A stretch of 64,000 nucleotides of DNA, from assembly GCF_016918735.1 (NCBI RefSeq), contig NZ_JAFFPR010000007.1, positions 124,001-188,000 on the forward strand, in the 5' to 3' direction. The stretch is from Leptospira abararensis (GTDB taxonomy: Bacteria > Spirochaetota > Leptospiria > Leptospirales > Leptospiraceae). The position numbers and the translations under genes were made by a program. Below, piece by piece: positions 38,601-46,208 of the stretch. A model generated the notes under the pieces. That model was not told where the DNA came from. It made no database searches and was given only the letters and a program-made list of their open reading frames with translations. How positions within the stretch are numbered: position 1 is the first letter of the stretch; each line of letters begins with the position of its first letter.

Positions 38601-38995
38601 CCAACAAGGACACCGACGGAAATCAATTCTTGCCTTGTGATCTTTTTTTTACTTAATGTTTGTAATGCGAAAAAAGAAGCAAAGAAACTAGGAAGAATAG
38701 AAAGTATGGTGATTAATTTATTGTAAGTGACTTTTGTACATAATTCAAAAGACATCATTCCAATAAAGTGCATAGACCAAACAGCACCACCCATAGACAA
38801 ACTGGATGTAAACAAAATAGCTAACCGCGAATACTTACTCTCCACTTTGGAGAACCGGTTCAACATATATAAGGAAATCCAGGAAGCAAAGATGGAGATA
38901 AAAATAGAAAGAGAAACCAACCAATAGTTATATGTTCCTTCTAGGTAAGAGATCTCAGTTGTTTGGAGGATAAAAAAATGATGCAGTAATTCCAT
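35648..38995 (-). CDS. MHYT-domain hybrid histidine kinase with receiver and HPt
   Basis: 1115 residues. Order: integral-membrane MHYT sensor (about 1-260) with the three motifs MHFIGM, MHYMGM and MHYTGM, thought to bind copper and sense a diatomic gas; two PAS domains (about 270-395 and 400-530); HisKA with the phospho-His in NMSHEIRTPMNA; HATPase (NLLGNAIKF, then DTGIGI and GGTGLG); receiver (ILIVDD, LMDIQMPEMDG, VSKP); and a C-terminal HPt-like segment with LHKIKGVSSNLG. A complete phosphorelay in one protein feeding the HD-GYP regulator. Confidence 0.94.
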   Translation of the reverse strand: MELLHHFFILQTTEISYLEGTYNYWLVSLSIFISIFASWISLYMLNRFSKVESKYSRLAILFTSSLSMGGAVWSMHFIGMMSFELCTKVTYNKLITILSILPSFFASFFALQTLSKKKITRQELISVGVLVGAGIGFMHYMGMAAMEMRPRLMYDPYLFAVSLIVAISLAITSIFIQFRLKNSNLKIRTSYLTLISGIVMGSAISGMHYTGMAAARFVNFGNQIPETSNPDQLFLASLVGIGSFFVIGSAVATIAFISYKDLFQNLQKSESRLRAIIETAPDAIVMIDTKGFVQEFNITAEQMFGWKAQEIIGQNIKILMQNPYQREHDQYLSNYLKTGHAKIIGIGRETEAIKKDGTVFPIRLAIGHTKLPQDDIFVGFISDISERIKIENALKSNEEQMQSFIQNIPGVVYRCLVDEFWTTVFMSDSILSLSGYPAVDFLEPNRKHTYSEIIHPDDRVHVSNIIQNAIDTSDTFVLNYRIIQKSGNIRWVLEYGGLVLDEEKNVKFLDGVILDNTDRRMIEEALIESKEKAEMAAITKTTFLANMSHEIRTPMNAIIGFTEVLLTGELFGNQKSHLETIKNSAKSLLRLLNDVLNSAKLDRGAVELEIIDFSLISLVDQVCSTLGMEAKRKGLEFHYTLSENLEDYYKGDSLRIRQILTNLLGNAIKFTKEGFIQLNITVKEAEVQFHIQDTGIGIAPDRIEKIFEPFTQADVSMSRKFGGTGLGTTISKQLVELMKGKIWAKSELGVGSHFYVSLPLEKGAPILEINEKIQFDLPSLKILIVDDVKQNVELIQLLMTSNGHKVEIAKNGKEALEIFKSQSFDLVLMDIQMPEMDGLEATRQIRIYEKENFRKTPIIALSASVFEEDKQSAKDAGMDGFVSKPIDIQDLFFEIKKLLGSASSQTLEKNPFLESEEIFQSKRGISLFGSLEKYVSMLEGFFKDFKTEIEESQSHLGKLAEEQAFLHKIKGVSSNLGISPIAEVTLRLETKLQKSKLEKTDFESLIDAFTLSHLHFLEEFRSEIAKAKKTEIQTKPVLGANKEVVLTSITALNESFAKGALDQKEWKKLYEVLEGSEFHQILSEIESSILQFEFEKTMKQLNQLKTQISGESSGN

Positions 38996-39179
38996 CGAAT
39001 GTTCTTTATAAAAAACTAAATTTATACTCCAATCTTTGACTTTGGAAGTAAAGGGAAAGGAAGTATTTAGAAGAATTCAAAAATGATCGCCTTTAATACG
39101 TACTATTCCTTAAATCCAGGTTCATCGGATGCGAATATTAATAAAACGTAATGATAAATGCTATAAACACAAACAGAGT

Positions 39180-40088
39180 TTAATAGGATCCAACGAGATC
39201 TTTGACACAACGAAATCCGTTGTTGTTAAATGGTGATGACGGATTTATTTTGCCACGGTAATACAAACCGTGACCTTTACAGGTTCTTTCGGAACACCAC
39301 CAAGAGCCTCCACGAGAAACAATTTTACGGCCATTAGAAGGTCCTTTGGGATTAGTGATAGCAGATCCAGTTTCCTTTTCCCATTGGTAAGCTTGCAAAT
39401 AGGTTTGCGAATCGTAATAATCGTTAGTGAACTGCCAGACATTGCCGACAGGATCGTAGATTCCCCACTTGTTTGGAGGAAATGATTTTACTTGCGATAA
39501 ATATTTGTGTCCATCTTGGGATTTTGCATCTAAGTGGGAATCCCCTTGCCAAAAATTGGAAAAAAATTTACCTTTTAAATTTTCGCTCTCTCCCCATGGA
39601 TATCTACCTTTGCCACTAGCCCGAGCCGCATATTCCCACTCCGCTTCCGTAGGAAGTCTCATTTGATAAAACTCACAATAAGACTTGGCATCCATATACG
39701 AAACACAAACGACAGGATGATCTTCTAATATGGAAATTTTGGAATCTAGTCCGAAAGGAAATTGGTAGTTGGCTTCCTTCTTTTTTTCCCATTCCCAATC
39801 CTTCATGCCTTCGTAAGAAATCAAACAATATCCTTTTTTTTCTGCAGAAGTTTTATAGTGGGAAGCGAGTATAAATTCTGAAAACTGCCTTTGAGTCACT
39901 AACGTTTCTTGGTAATAAAAATCTCCCACTTGAACTCTATGTTTCGGAGATTCGTCCGGCCGATCTGTAATATTTCGTCCACGAACAAATGTTCCTCCTT
40001 TGATTAAAACAAGTGGATTCTCAGATGATCCTTTACATAAGAGTAGAAAATCAAACAGGAATAGAATTAAAATAAAATTGAAATTAAT
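39180..40088 (-). CDS. formylglycine-generating enzyme (FGE/SUMF1)-type lipoprotein
   Basis: The recognisable domain extends upstream of the only standard start (GTG 39927-39929): the frame continues with LIKGGTFVRG and DESPKHRVQV, the canonical FGE N-terminus, and before that NFILILFLFDFLLLC, a lipoprotein signal. No ATG, GTG or TTG exists between the in-frame stop and these sequences; I put the start at ATT 40086-40088 as a proposal. The C-terminus has GGSWWCSERTC and NNNGFRC; the C-x4-C pair (codons at 39294-39296 and 39279-39281) matches the two copper-binding active-site cysteines of true FGE, which oxidises a sulfatase Cys to formylglycine. No sulfatase gene is in the window. Follows the SH3 gene by 30 nt in the same frame. 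Confidence 0.7.
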   Translation of the reverse strand: MNFNFILILFLFDFLLLCKGSSENPLVLIKGGTFVRGRNITDRPDESPKHRVQVGDFYYQETLVTQRQFSEFILASHYKTSAEKKGYCLISYEGMKDWEWEKKKEANYQFPFGLDSKISILEDHPVVCVSYMDAKSYCEFYQMRLPTEAEWEYAARASGKGRYPWGESENLKGKFFSNFWQGDSHLDAKSQDGHKYLSQVKSFPPNKWGIYDPVGNVWQFTNDYYDSQTYLQAYQWEKETGSAITNPKGPSNGRKIVSRGGSWWCSERTCKGHGLYYRGKINPSSPFNNNGFRCVKDLVGSY

Positions 40089-40118
40089 GATGTGAAAGAC
40101 CTGTAAATCAATCTACCA

Positions 40119-40793
40119 TCAATCTTTAAATGCCTGATATAAATTTAATTTCAGACCTGAGCAGTCCCCAGAATACTGACTTCTTGCATCAAGGCAGTAT
40201 TTGTCATTGTAGGCCACAAATATTTCATCATCAGGTACTACATTCGAATTTCCATTTTTTCTAGCAAGGTCTGCGATTTCTTTTAATTTGTAAGGTTTAC
40301 AGCCTCGATCAATATTAGCAGATTCTGATGTTTGTAAATTGCAACCGCAAGAAGAACAATTCTGGTATTCGGGATCTGCAGCCATTGCTTTTTCTTCTTC
40401 TCTTTCACACTTATCTACATCTCGTTTGTACTTAGAGGCGATTTTTGCGATTTCTTTTTCTGATAACAATTCCGGTGGATGGGAACTTGTGAAACCTAAA
40501 AACACCCAACCCTTGATCCCTTTCAGTGAAACCCTAGCCCAGTTCGCAGTGATTCCTTCTACAGTGGTTTGGTCTCCCCCTTCTTCCAAAACTACAAAAC
40601 TATCTCCCTTTTCCAACTTACCAATGGTATCTGCGGTTAAATTTGGTTCTTTTCTGACTTTCAAAACGGGAACTGTCACATAAATTCTCTCTTGTTTTTT
40701 AACGATTTCTTTGGCATGAACCTTAGAATCAGGAAAAAAGGAGAAGATCAATAGACTTGAAATAAGTAATATAACAGTGAAGGAAAATTTCAT
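40119..40793 (-). CDS. secreted SH3-domain protein
   Basis: About 224 residues from ATG 40793 (MKFSFTVILLISS); upstream in-frame TTG/GTG codons would add four. N-terminal signal peptide, probably cleaved near VHA-KE. Residues about 40-110 are a bacterial SH3 domain (VPVLKVRKEPNLTADTIGKLEKG, WARVSLKGIKGWV), the type that binds peptidoglycan peptides. The C-terminal half is Cys-rich (CSSCGC, and later CKPYK, CLDARSQYSGDC), with an even set of cysteines likely forming disulphides. Likely periplasmic; function unknown. Confidence 0.75.
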   Translation of the reverse strand: MKFSFTVILLISSLLIFSFFPDSKVHAKEIVKKQERIYVTVPVLKVRKEPNLTADTIGKLEKGDSFVVLEEGGDQTTVEGITANWARVSLKGIKGWVFLGFTSSHPPELLSEKEIAKIASKYKRDVDKCEREEEKAMAADPEYQNCSSCGCNLQTSESANIDRGCKPYKLKEIADLARKNGNSNVVPDDEIFVAYNDKYCLDARSQYSGDCSGLKLNLYQAFKD

Positions 40794-41063
40794 AAAGATC
40801 ACCAAGCTTCGGTTTCATTTTTGATAACTATTTTTACTATTCAAACTAGTGAATTGATAAAATAAATTTCAAAAATCTAAATGGACATACAGACTTAGTC
40901 AATGCAAAAAATCAATGAATTGATTTGAAAAACCAAGTTTCAGAAAACTATTCTAAAATGGAAAACATCATAAAATAAACCAATTGGTCTACTTTATCAT
41001 AAACCATCTAACATTGATTTAGATTTCACTTGCAAATTCGATTGGTTCTTTTAAGTTCTGACA

Positions 41064-41816
41064 ATGGATTTGATTTTAAAAGATAAAAATGCAATCGTTA
41101 CCGGTGGTGCCCTAGGGATTGGCAAAGAAACTTGTCTACTATTAGCAAAAAAAGGGGCTCATGTCATTGTATCTGATATTAACGAAACAGAAGGCAATCG
41201 GGTGGTCACAGAAATCAAAAACTTCGGAGGTTCTTCCGAATTTATCAAATGTGATGTGACTATAGAAGAAGAAATTATCTCTCTTACAGATGGATTAAAA
41301 ACAAAAGGCAAACGTTTGGACATTATGGTAAACAATGCCGGTATCGCTAACAAACCCAGCTTTATGCATAAAGTAACCACGGAAGTTTGGAACCGATTGA
41401 TTCTTATGGACCTAACCAGTGTCTTCTGGTGCCAAAAATATGCCACCAAACTCATGCTTAGCGATAGAAAAGGTGGTTCGATCATCAATGTAGCTTCCAT
41501 TGCAGGACTTGGTGCCTCTCCTTCCCTTGGGCCCTACTGTGTTGCGAAAGCAGGAGTGGTGGAGCTCACAACCACCGGTGCACTCGAGGTTGCCAGGTTC
41601 GGTGTTCGGATCAATGCCGTTTGCCCTGGTTGGACGGAAACAGCCATCCTTGATGTGGCCGGCGAACGAGGAAAGGATGCGATGGAAAAAAATATTCCCA
41701 TGGGAAGACTTGGCAAACCGGCGGAAGTAGCAAACCTAATCGCTTTTTTAGCTTCGGATGAATCCAGTTTTATCACAGGTTCGGTGTATCGTGTGGACGG
41801 GGGGACAAGAAGTTAG
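41064..41816 (+). CDS. short-chain dehydrogenase/reductase
   Basis: A classical SDR of 250 residues: NAD(P) site TGGALGIG (13-20), NNAG at about 91-94, catalytic Ser in NVASIAG (about 141-147) and YCVAK as the Tyr-x3-Lys pair (about 155-159). The acidic Asp at the end of strand 2 (VSDINE) suggests NAD preference. The C-terminus (SFITGSVYRVDGG) is typical. Substrate unknown; FabG-like or alcohol dehydrogenase roles are both open. Stands alone in a 258-bp divergent region with the SH3 gene. Confidence 0.92.
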   Translation: MDLILKDKNAIVTGGALGIGKETCLLLAKKGAHVIVSDINETEGNRVVTEIKNFGGSSEFIKCDVTIEEEIISLTDGLKTKGKRLDIMVNNAGIANKPSFMHKVTTEVWNRLILMDLTSVFWCQKYATKLMLSDRKGGSIINVASIAGLGASPSLGPYCVAKAGVVELTTTGALEVARFGVRINAVCPGWTETAILDVAGERGKDAMEKNIPMGRLGKPAEVANLIAFLASDESSFITGSVYRVDGGTRS

Positions 41817-41920
41817 GTGATGGAAATTAGATAAGAAGATGGCAAGGGAAAGGTAAATTTAAGAATTTCTTCCTTCTAAATTTTTTACTAATAACAATTC
41901 CCCCGAGAAAGGGATGGGAA

Positions 41921-41974
41921 GGGCTTGGTCGGCCGTAGGCAGACGGGAGCGATTAGCGCACCCCGAACGAGCCC
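41921..41974. ncRNA. GC-rich cloverleaf-like structured element
   Basis: Stands out in base composition from its AT-rich surroundings. The outer stem GGGCTTGGTC (41921-41930) pairs with GAACGAGCCC (41965-41974), with one G-U and one mismatch. Inside are the hairpin GCC-GTA-GGC (41932-41940) and the hairpin GGGAGCG-ATTAG-CGCACCC (41945-41963) with an A-A mismatch. It could be an RNA structure or a dispersed intergenic repeat. It is not a tRNA: no T-arm or anticodon arm fits. Confidence 0.4.
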
Positions 41975-42035
41975 GGTCCCCGAAAGCTGAGAAAACATTT
42001 AGATTGTAAACTCTAGGATTAGAATCGAATCAAAA

Positions 42036-42064
42036 TTTCTTTCGGGGATTCTCCCCCAAAGAAA
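42036..42064. terminator. bidirectional terminator-like hairpin
   Basis: TTTCTTTCGGGGA, loop TTC, TCCCCCAAAGAAA: 12 of 13 pairs. On the minus strand it is followed by TTTTG. It lies between the convergent SDR and flagellar genes. Confidence 0.6.
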
Positions 42065-42167
42065 ATAGCGACTAACACCATCAATCCACCAATTTTCAAG
42101 GAAATGATGAATTGATTGACTTTCCTTTTACAGTTCATTCTTTGGTAGCTATGAATTTAAATCAAAA

Positions 42168-43028
42168 TCAGCGCATAACTTCGAACAAACGACCGAGTAA
42201 ACTATCTTGGGTTTGCATGGTTTTGGAGTTCGCTTCGTAGGCGCGGTTCACTTCAATCATATCCACCATCTCAGTCACAACAGAAACATTCGATGCTTCT
42301 AAGTATCCTTGCATGACTTGTGGGGCAAGGAGAGTGGGAAACTTTGTGGGTTCTCCCGATTCGGGAGTGTCTGAATAAAACGAGTCCCCTTCTTTGTCTA
42401 GGTGGCGAGGATTTTCTACAGTTCGGATTTTGAGGGTATCTAGAAGGACAGGATCTTCAAATCGATTTTCGCTAAAGTTGGTTCCGTCTTTGGGAGCCGT
42501 TCCGAGTTTGGCATTGATATAAATTTCGCCGTTTTCTTTCACAAGGAAATTTCCTTGGTTCACTTGGATCGGACCTTTTTCGCCGAGTAAGGGAAATCCT
42601 TGCGGAGTCACAACAAATCCATTCTTATCTAAAACAAAACTGCCACTGCGAGTGAGGCGCTCGCCTCTATTGGTAAGTACAGAAAAGAAAGCCGGTTTTT
42701 CCATACCGGGCTGGTCTTGAATCATTAAATCAAAGATGTTATCCGTTTTTTTTACAGAACCTTGGTCAAAGCGAGTGTAGACTTCATTCACTTCGGCACC
42801 AAACCCTAGTTTGCCGACAACAGGAGAAGTATCAAAGGACCCCATTGGTGTTTTTCCAATTCCATCTTCGGAATAACGATGGAGTAACATTTCCGGAAAG
42901 GTTTTGAAAACTGTGGTGTCTTTTTTGAATGCAGTTTTATCCACATTGGCCAAATTGTTGGCGATCACATCCATTCTCACTTGTTGGGAAATCATCCCGT
43001 TAGCGCCTGTATACAGTCCTCGTAACAT
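42168..43028 (-). CDS. flgF: flagellar rod/hook-basal body protein (FlgF/FlgG family)
   Basis: 286 residues. N-terminal flagellar rod motif [40 protein letters not shown] (residues 1-36) and the C-terminal counterpart [22 protein letters not shown], which pack together in axial proteins of the rod. It is longer and more divergent than the FlgG at 52098-52895, so I assign FlgF by exclusion; the symbol is tentative. It is apart from the main flg cluster, alone on the minus strand. Confidence 0.82.
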   Translation of the reverse strand: MLRGLYTGANGMISQQVRMDVIANNLANVDKTAFKKDTTVFKTFPEMLLHRYSEDGIGKTPMGSFDTSPVVGKLGFGAEVNEVYTRFDQGSVKKTDNIFDLMIQDQPGMEKPAFFSVLTNRGERLTRSGSFVLDKNGFVVTPQGFPLLGEKGPIQVNQGNFLVKENGEIYINAKLGTAPKDGTNFSENRFEDPVLLDTLKIRTVENPRHLDKEGDSFYSDTPESGEPTKFPTLLAPQVMQGYLEASNVSVVTEMVDMIEVNRAYEANSKTMQTQDSLLGRLFEVMR

Positions 43029-43140
43029 ACCTTTCCTACCTATAGTTTCTTTCGGTCAGATCCCGAGATTCCCTGAGAGAAAATGCGACATAGTCAAAAA
43101 AGAGTTGAAGTTTTCGTGTAAATTACTAAAAAAGAAGGAC

Positions 43141-43509
43141 ATGAAGTTATCCATCGGAAACCTCCCCCAGTCGCTTACTGACGAAGCCCTTGAGAAACTT
43201 CTTTCCGCTCACGGGAAAGTCGAACACCTCCAAATCAAACGTGACAAAATCACGAAGGTATCTTTGGGATACGGAACGGCGGAAATGGCGGATGCAGATG
43301 CTACCAAAGCCATTGCTGCCCTAAACGGAAAAGAAGTGGATGGGAAAAAAATCGTTCTTGTAAACCAAGAAGAACTCACCAAACAACAAAATGATGCCGC
43401 AAAGAAAAAAGGAAGCCCTGCCGTTTCCAAACCTACCTTTGGTCGTAACCAAACGAGTGGTGGTGGAAATACAGGGGTCCAAAGGAGAGGCGGTTCTCGC
43501 GGTTCATAA
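43141..43509 (+). CDS. RRM-type RNA-binding protein
   Basis: 122 residues from ATG 43141 (MKLSIGNLPQSLTD), with AAGGA just upstream; longer frames to the left lack homology. One RRM fold: RNP2 LSIGNL (3-8), a degenerate RNP1 around KVSLGYGTAEM, and a second helix ATKAIAALNGKEVDG. The C-terminus is a flexible Gly/Arg/Ser tail (GGGNTGVQRRGGSRGS), as in cyanobacterial and other bacterial cold-induced RNA-binding proteins. First gene of a tightly packed plus-strand run; the next ATG touches its stop codon. Confidence 0.88.
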   Translation: MKLSIGNLPQSLTDEALEKLLSAHGKVEHLQIKRDKITKVSLGYGTAEMADADATKAIAALNGKEVDGKKIVLVNQEELTKQQNDAAKKKGSPAVSKPTFGRNQTSGGGNTGVQRRGGSRGS

Positions 43510-44712
43510 ATGAAACCCTTGACCGGCAGTTACCTCTCCATTGGAGCCGGAGAGAACCAAATCCCCCTGATCCGGGCAGCTAAAGCCAGAGGACTGAAAG
43601 TCATCTCGGTGGACACAAATCCCCTGGCTCCTGGGCTTGTGGAATCAGACATTCGTATATTAGAATCTACTCACGAATACCGGAAAATTCTCCATTCCAT
43701 GAGTAAAGTCCCCCTTCCCTTCAAACTCATGGGGATTGGGTCTCGCTCCTATGGCAAAGCGGTATACACAGTCTCGTATTTAGCGGAAAAATTAAAACTT
43801 CGAGGAAATCCTCGCGATACGGTGAATCTCTTTCTCGACAAAGAAAGATTTAAAAACTCGGTTCAAAAATATGGAATTCCTATCCCGAGTTCTCTCCAGT
43901 CCCACTTACAGACTAAGACCAAAGAGAAAAAAATAGAACTCAATTTTCCACTCATCGCCAAACCCAAAGAAGGTTCTGGAAAAAAAGGGATTTTGGTTTT
44001 GGAAACGGAGGTCGAGTTCAAAAAATTCAGCCGCTTGAAAACCAGCGAAAGTTTCTTACTGGAGCCGTTTATTACGGGAGATGAGGTAACAGTCCTTGGT
44101 TTTGTGATCGCCAGAAGATTTTATTTGATCTCCCTTACTGACAAAATTACGACAGGAAAACCAAACTTTATAGAAGTAGCCCATGTAGCACCTTCTAAAC
44201 ATATCCCTATGGCGGGGGAATTAAAAATGATCTGCCAAGCAATCGTCACTGCCACCAAATTAAAAACAGGTCCCTTTGTAGCTGAATTCAAAATTACAAA
44301 AAATAAAGAATGTTTACTAATTGAATCCGCTCCGGAAGTGGGGGGGGAATTTTTAGCCGATGTACTAATCCCAGAACATTATGGGTATCAGTATTTTAAC
44401 GACCTACTCTCCGTTACCATTGGAGAAAAAACAAGACCTGGATTTTTGAAAAAAGCAAAAGACGGGATCACTAAATCAGCGTTAGTGTTTACACTTCCGG
44501 GTGAGCGCCAAAAAAAAATGGGGGAACCCATTGGTTTTCAAACGAATGCGGGCGAATCTTTATTTTTTCAAAAACAATTGGTTCCGACAGGTGCCTCTCT
44601 TGAAAAGTTGGAAGGGAATCATAAAAGAACCCAAGTGTTTGGAATCACAACCAAACTATCCATCTCCACCAAAGATTGGTTAGATTCTATTTTTACAAGA
44701 ATTCAATCATGA
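43510..44712 (+). CDS. ATP-grasp domain enzyme
   Basis: 400 residues. The N-terminal Rossmann-like PreATP-grasp part (LSIGAGENQIPLIRAAKARGLKV) and the ATP-grasp core (DKERFKNSVQKYGIPIPSS, FPLIAKPKEGSGKKGI, FLLEPFITGDEVTVLGF, FVAEFKITKNKECLLIESAPE) are clear. Members ligate a carboxylate to an amine or thiol through acyl phosphate, as in carbamoyl-phosphate synthase-like, PurK-like or amino-acid ligases. The product cannot be named. The start abuts the RRM stop; the end overlaps the methyltransferase start by 4 nt. Confidence 0.85.
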   Translation: MKPLTGSYLSIGAGENQIPLIRAAKARGLKVISVDTNPLAPGLVESDIRILESTHEYRKILHSMSKVPLPFKLMGIGSRSYGKAVYTVSYLAEKLKLRGNPRDTVNLFLDKERFKNSVQKYGIPIPSSLQSHLQTKTKEKKIELNFPLIAKPKEGSGKKGILVLETEVEFKKFSRLKTSESFLLEPFITGDEVTVLGFVIARRFYLISLTDKITTGKPNFIEVAHVAPSKHIPMAGELKMICQAIVTATKLKTGPFVAEFKITKNKECLLIESAPEVGGEFLADVLIPEHYGYQYFNDLLSVTIGEKTRPGFLKKAKDGITKSALVFTLPGERQKKMGEPIGFQTNAGESLFFQKQLVPTGASLEKLEGNHKRTQVFGITTKLSISTKDWLDSIFTRIQS

Positions 44713-45317
44713 AAAATGTCTGGGATGAACACTACGAAAGGCCAAAATCAAAATTAGCCTTTCCCGATGAAAATCTAGTACGCCTACTTTCGCGGATCAA
44801 ACCCACCAATCGAAATGCTCTAGACTTTGGATGTGGTTCCGGTAGGCATTCTTATCTTTTACAAAATGAAGGTTTTCAAGTTACCGGATGTGATACAGCC
44901 AAAACTACGATTGACCAATTGCAAAAAGAATCTTCGTCGATTCGTTTCCTCCATACACCAGATACAAATCTGCCGTTTTTACCCAATGAATTTGGACTGA
45001 TTGTGAGTTGGGGTGTGTTTCATTACAACAAACGAGAAGAGGCAAAAAAACTACTCTCGTCTTTATACAATTTCCTGGATACCGGCGGATTTCTTTTAGG
45101 TTCCATTCGTGCGGAAGGTGACACCCATTTAGGTTTAACGAAAGGAAAAATGAACTTACAAGACCTTAGCGGTGGTTATGCGGAAACTTATTCGATCGAG
45201 GCCTTAAAGGAATTTTTATCTATTTTTTCGAATGTATCCATTGGGTATTCGGAACGAACTCCCCTCGGTAAATTGGAAGAACGTATTTGCCACTGGTTTT
45301 TCCTTGCAGGAAAGTAA
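44709..45317 (+). CDS. class I SAM-dependent methyltransferase
   Basis: 202 residues from ATG 44709, which overlaps the ATP-grasp stop (ATGA). SAM-binding motif I is ALDFGCGSGRHSYLL (about residues 39-53), followed by VTGCDTA at strand 2, and IVSWGVFHYNKREEAKK as motif III/IV. It contains the whole core fold. Substrate not identifiable; from context it may modify the product of the ATP-grasp enzyme. Its stop overlaps the next start (TAATG). Confidence 0.88.
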   Translation: MKNVWDEHYERPKSKLAFPDENLVRLLSRIKPTNRNALDFGCGSGRHSYLLQNEGFQVTGCDTAKTTIDQLQKESSSIRFLHTPDTNLPFLPNEFGLIVSWGVFHYNKREEAKKLLSSLYNFLDTGGFLLGSIRAEGDTHLGLTKGKMNLQDLSGGYAETYSIEALKEFLSIFSNVSIGYSERTPLGKLEERICHWFFLAGK

Positions 45318-46198
45318 TGAACCCAGACGTTTCTTTGTTGGAAGAATGCCCACTCGACCAAGTTTGTGATTGGCAACCTTTATATAAGACCACAGGAAAA
45401 TATTCCGGGTTGTCAATTGTAGAATGCAAACATTGCAAACTGCAAGCCCTCTACCCACGCCCCAACCAAAAAGAATTATATTCTAAAGACTACTACCAAG
45501 GCAAAGCCGACTATACTTATATTGATGAAAGAGATAACAAAAAATTCGCAATGTATGTTTGGAAGGCCAGGATTCGCAATATCAAGAAGTTTGTTCCTTT
45601 AGGAAAGTTTTTAGATATAGGTTCTTCCTTCGGTGGATTTTTGGAATCAGCAAGAGAGGCAGGTTTCCAAGTCCAAGGTGTGGAGATTTCCGAGTATGCG
45701 TCTCGTTATGCGAATGAAAATGGAATTCCAACTTTTAATGGAAGTTTGATGGAAGCCAAATTCCCAAACGACCACTTTAATGTGATCACCATGGTAGAAG
45801 TGATTGAACATATCGAAAACCCAAGTCACTTCTTCAAAGAACTGACGCGAATCCTAAAACCGGGTGGCCTTCTCCTCCTCCAAACTGCCAATTTTGATGG
45901 GCTGCAGGCCAAAACGGAAGGTTCCAGCTATCACTATTATATGCCTGGACATGTGTATTATTACTCCGATACCATACTAAAAAAAATATTGACGAACCTT
46001 GGTTTTAATCGTTTCGTATCGTACTTCGGAGTGGATTTTCCATTGTTTGCGAAACTACAAAAATCACGAGGATCTTTCGAAAATTGGAAAGACTACCTCC
46101 AGTGGTTTCGCATTTCGTATTACCATTTTAAATCAAAATGGAAATCAAACGGAACCCCCATCACCTCAAGTTACGTTTTGTACGCTTTTAAAAAATAG
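45317..46198 (+). CDS. SAM-dependent methyltransferase with N-terminal zinc-ribbon-like segment
   Basis: 293 residues from ATG 45317, with AGGA 6 nt upstream. The N-terminus has two Cys pairs (CPLDQVC and CKHCKLQALYPRP), the pattern that precedes many sugar- or lipid-modifying methyltransferases. Motif I is FLDIGSSFGGFLESA; the HIEN and LKPGGLLLLQT segments follow. The C-terminal part (YYMPGHVYYYSDTILKKIL) is the extension of that group. Substrate unknown. Fourth gene of the coupled run. Confidence 0.87.
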   Translation: MNPDVSLLEECPLDQVCDWQPLYKTTGKYSGLSIVECKHCKLQALYPRPNQKELYSKDYYQGKADYTYIDERDNKKFAMYVWKARIRNIKKFVPLGKFLDIGSSFGGFLESAREAGFQVQGVEISEYASRYANENGIPTFNGSLMEAKFPNDHFNVITMVEVIEHIENPSHFFKELTRILKPGGLLLLQTANFDGLQAKTEGSSYHYYMPGHVYYYSDTILKKILTNLGFNRFVSYFGVDFPLFAKLQKSRGSFENWKDYLQWFRISYYHFKSKWKSNGTPITSSYVLYAFKK

Positions 46199-46208
46199 GT
46201 AGACCAGA

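Larger units (their letters stand above)
41817..42167. other. intergenic region with structured elements, 351 bp
   Basis: Between convergent SDR and flagellar genes. It contains a GC-rich folded element (41921-41974) and a 12-bp hairpin (42036-42064), listed separately. I see no ORF of note. Confidence 0.6.

Noticed and set aside
42904..43140. 79-residue N-terminal extension of the RRM protein
   Set aside because: It is antisense to the FlgF/FlgG gene; AAGGA and the RRM fold begin at 43141.
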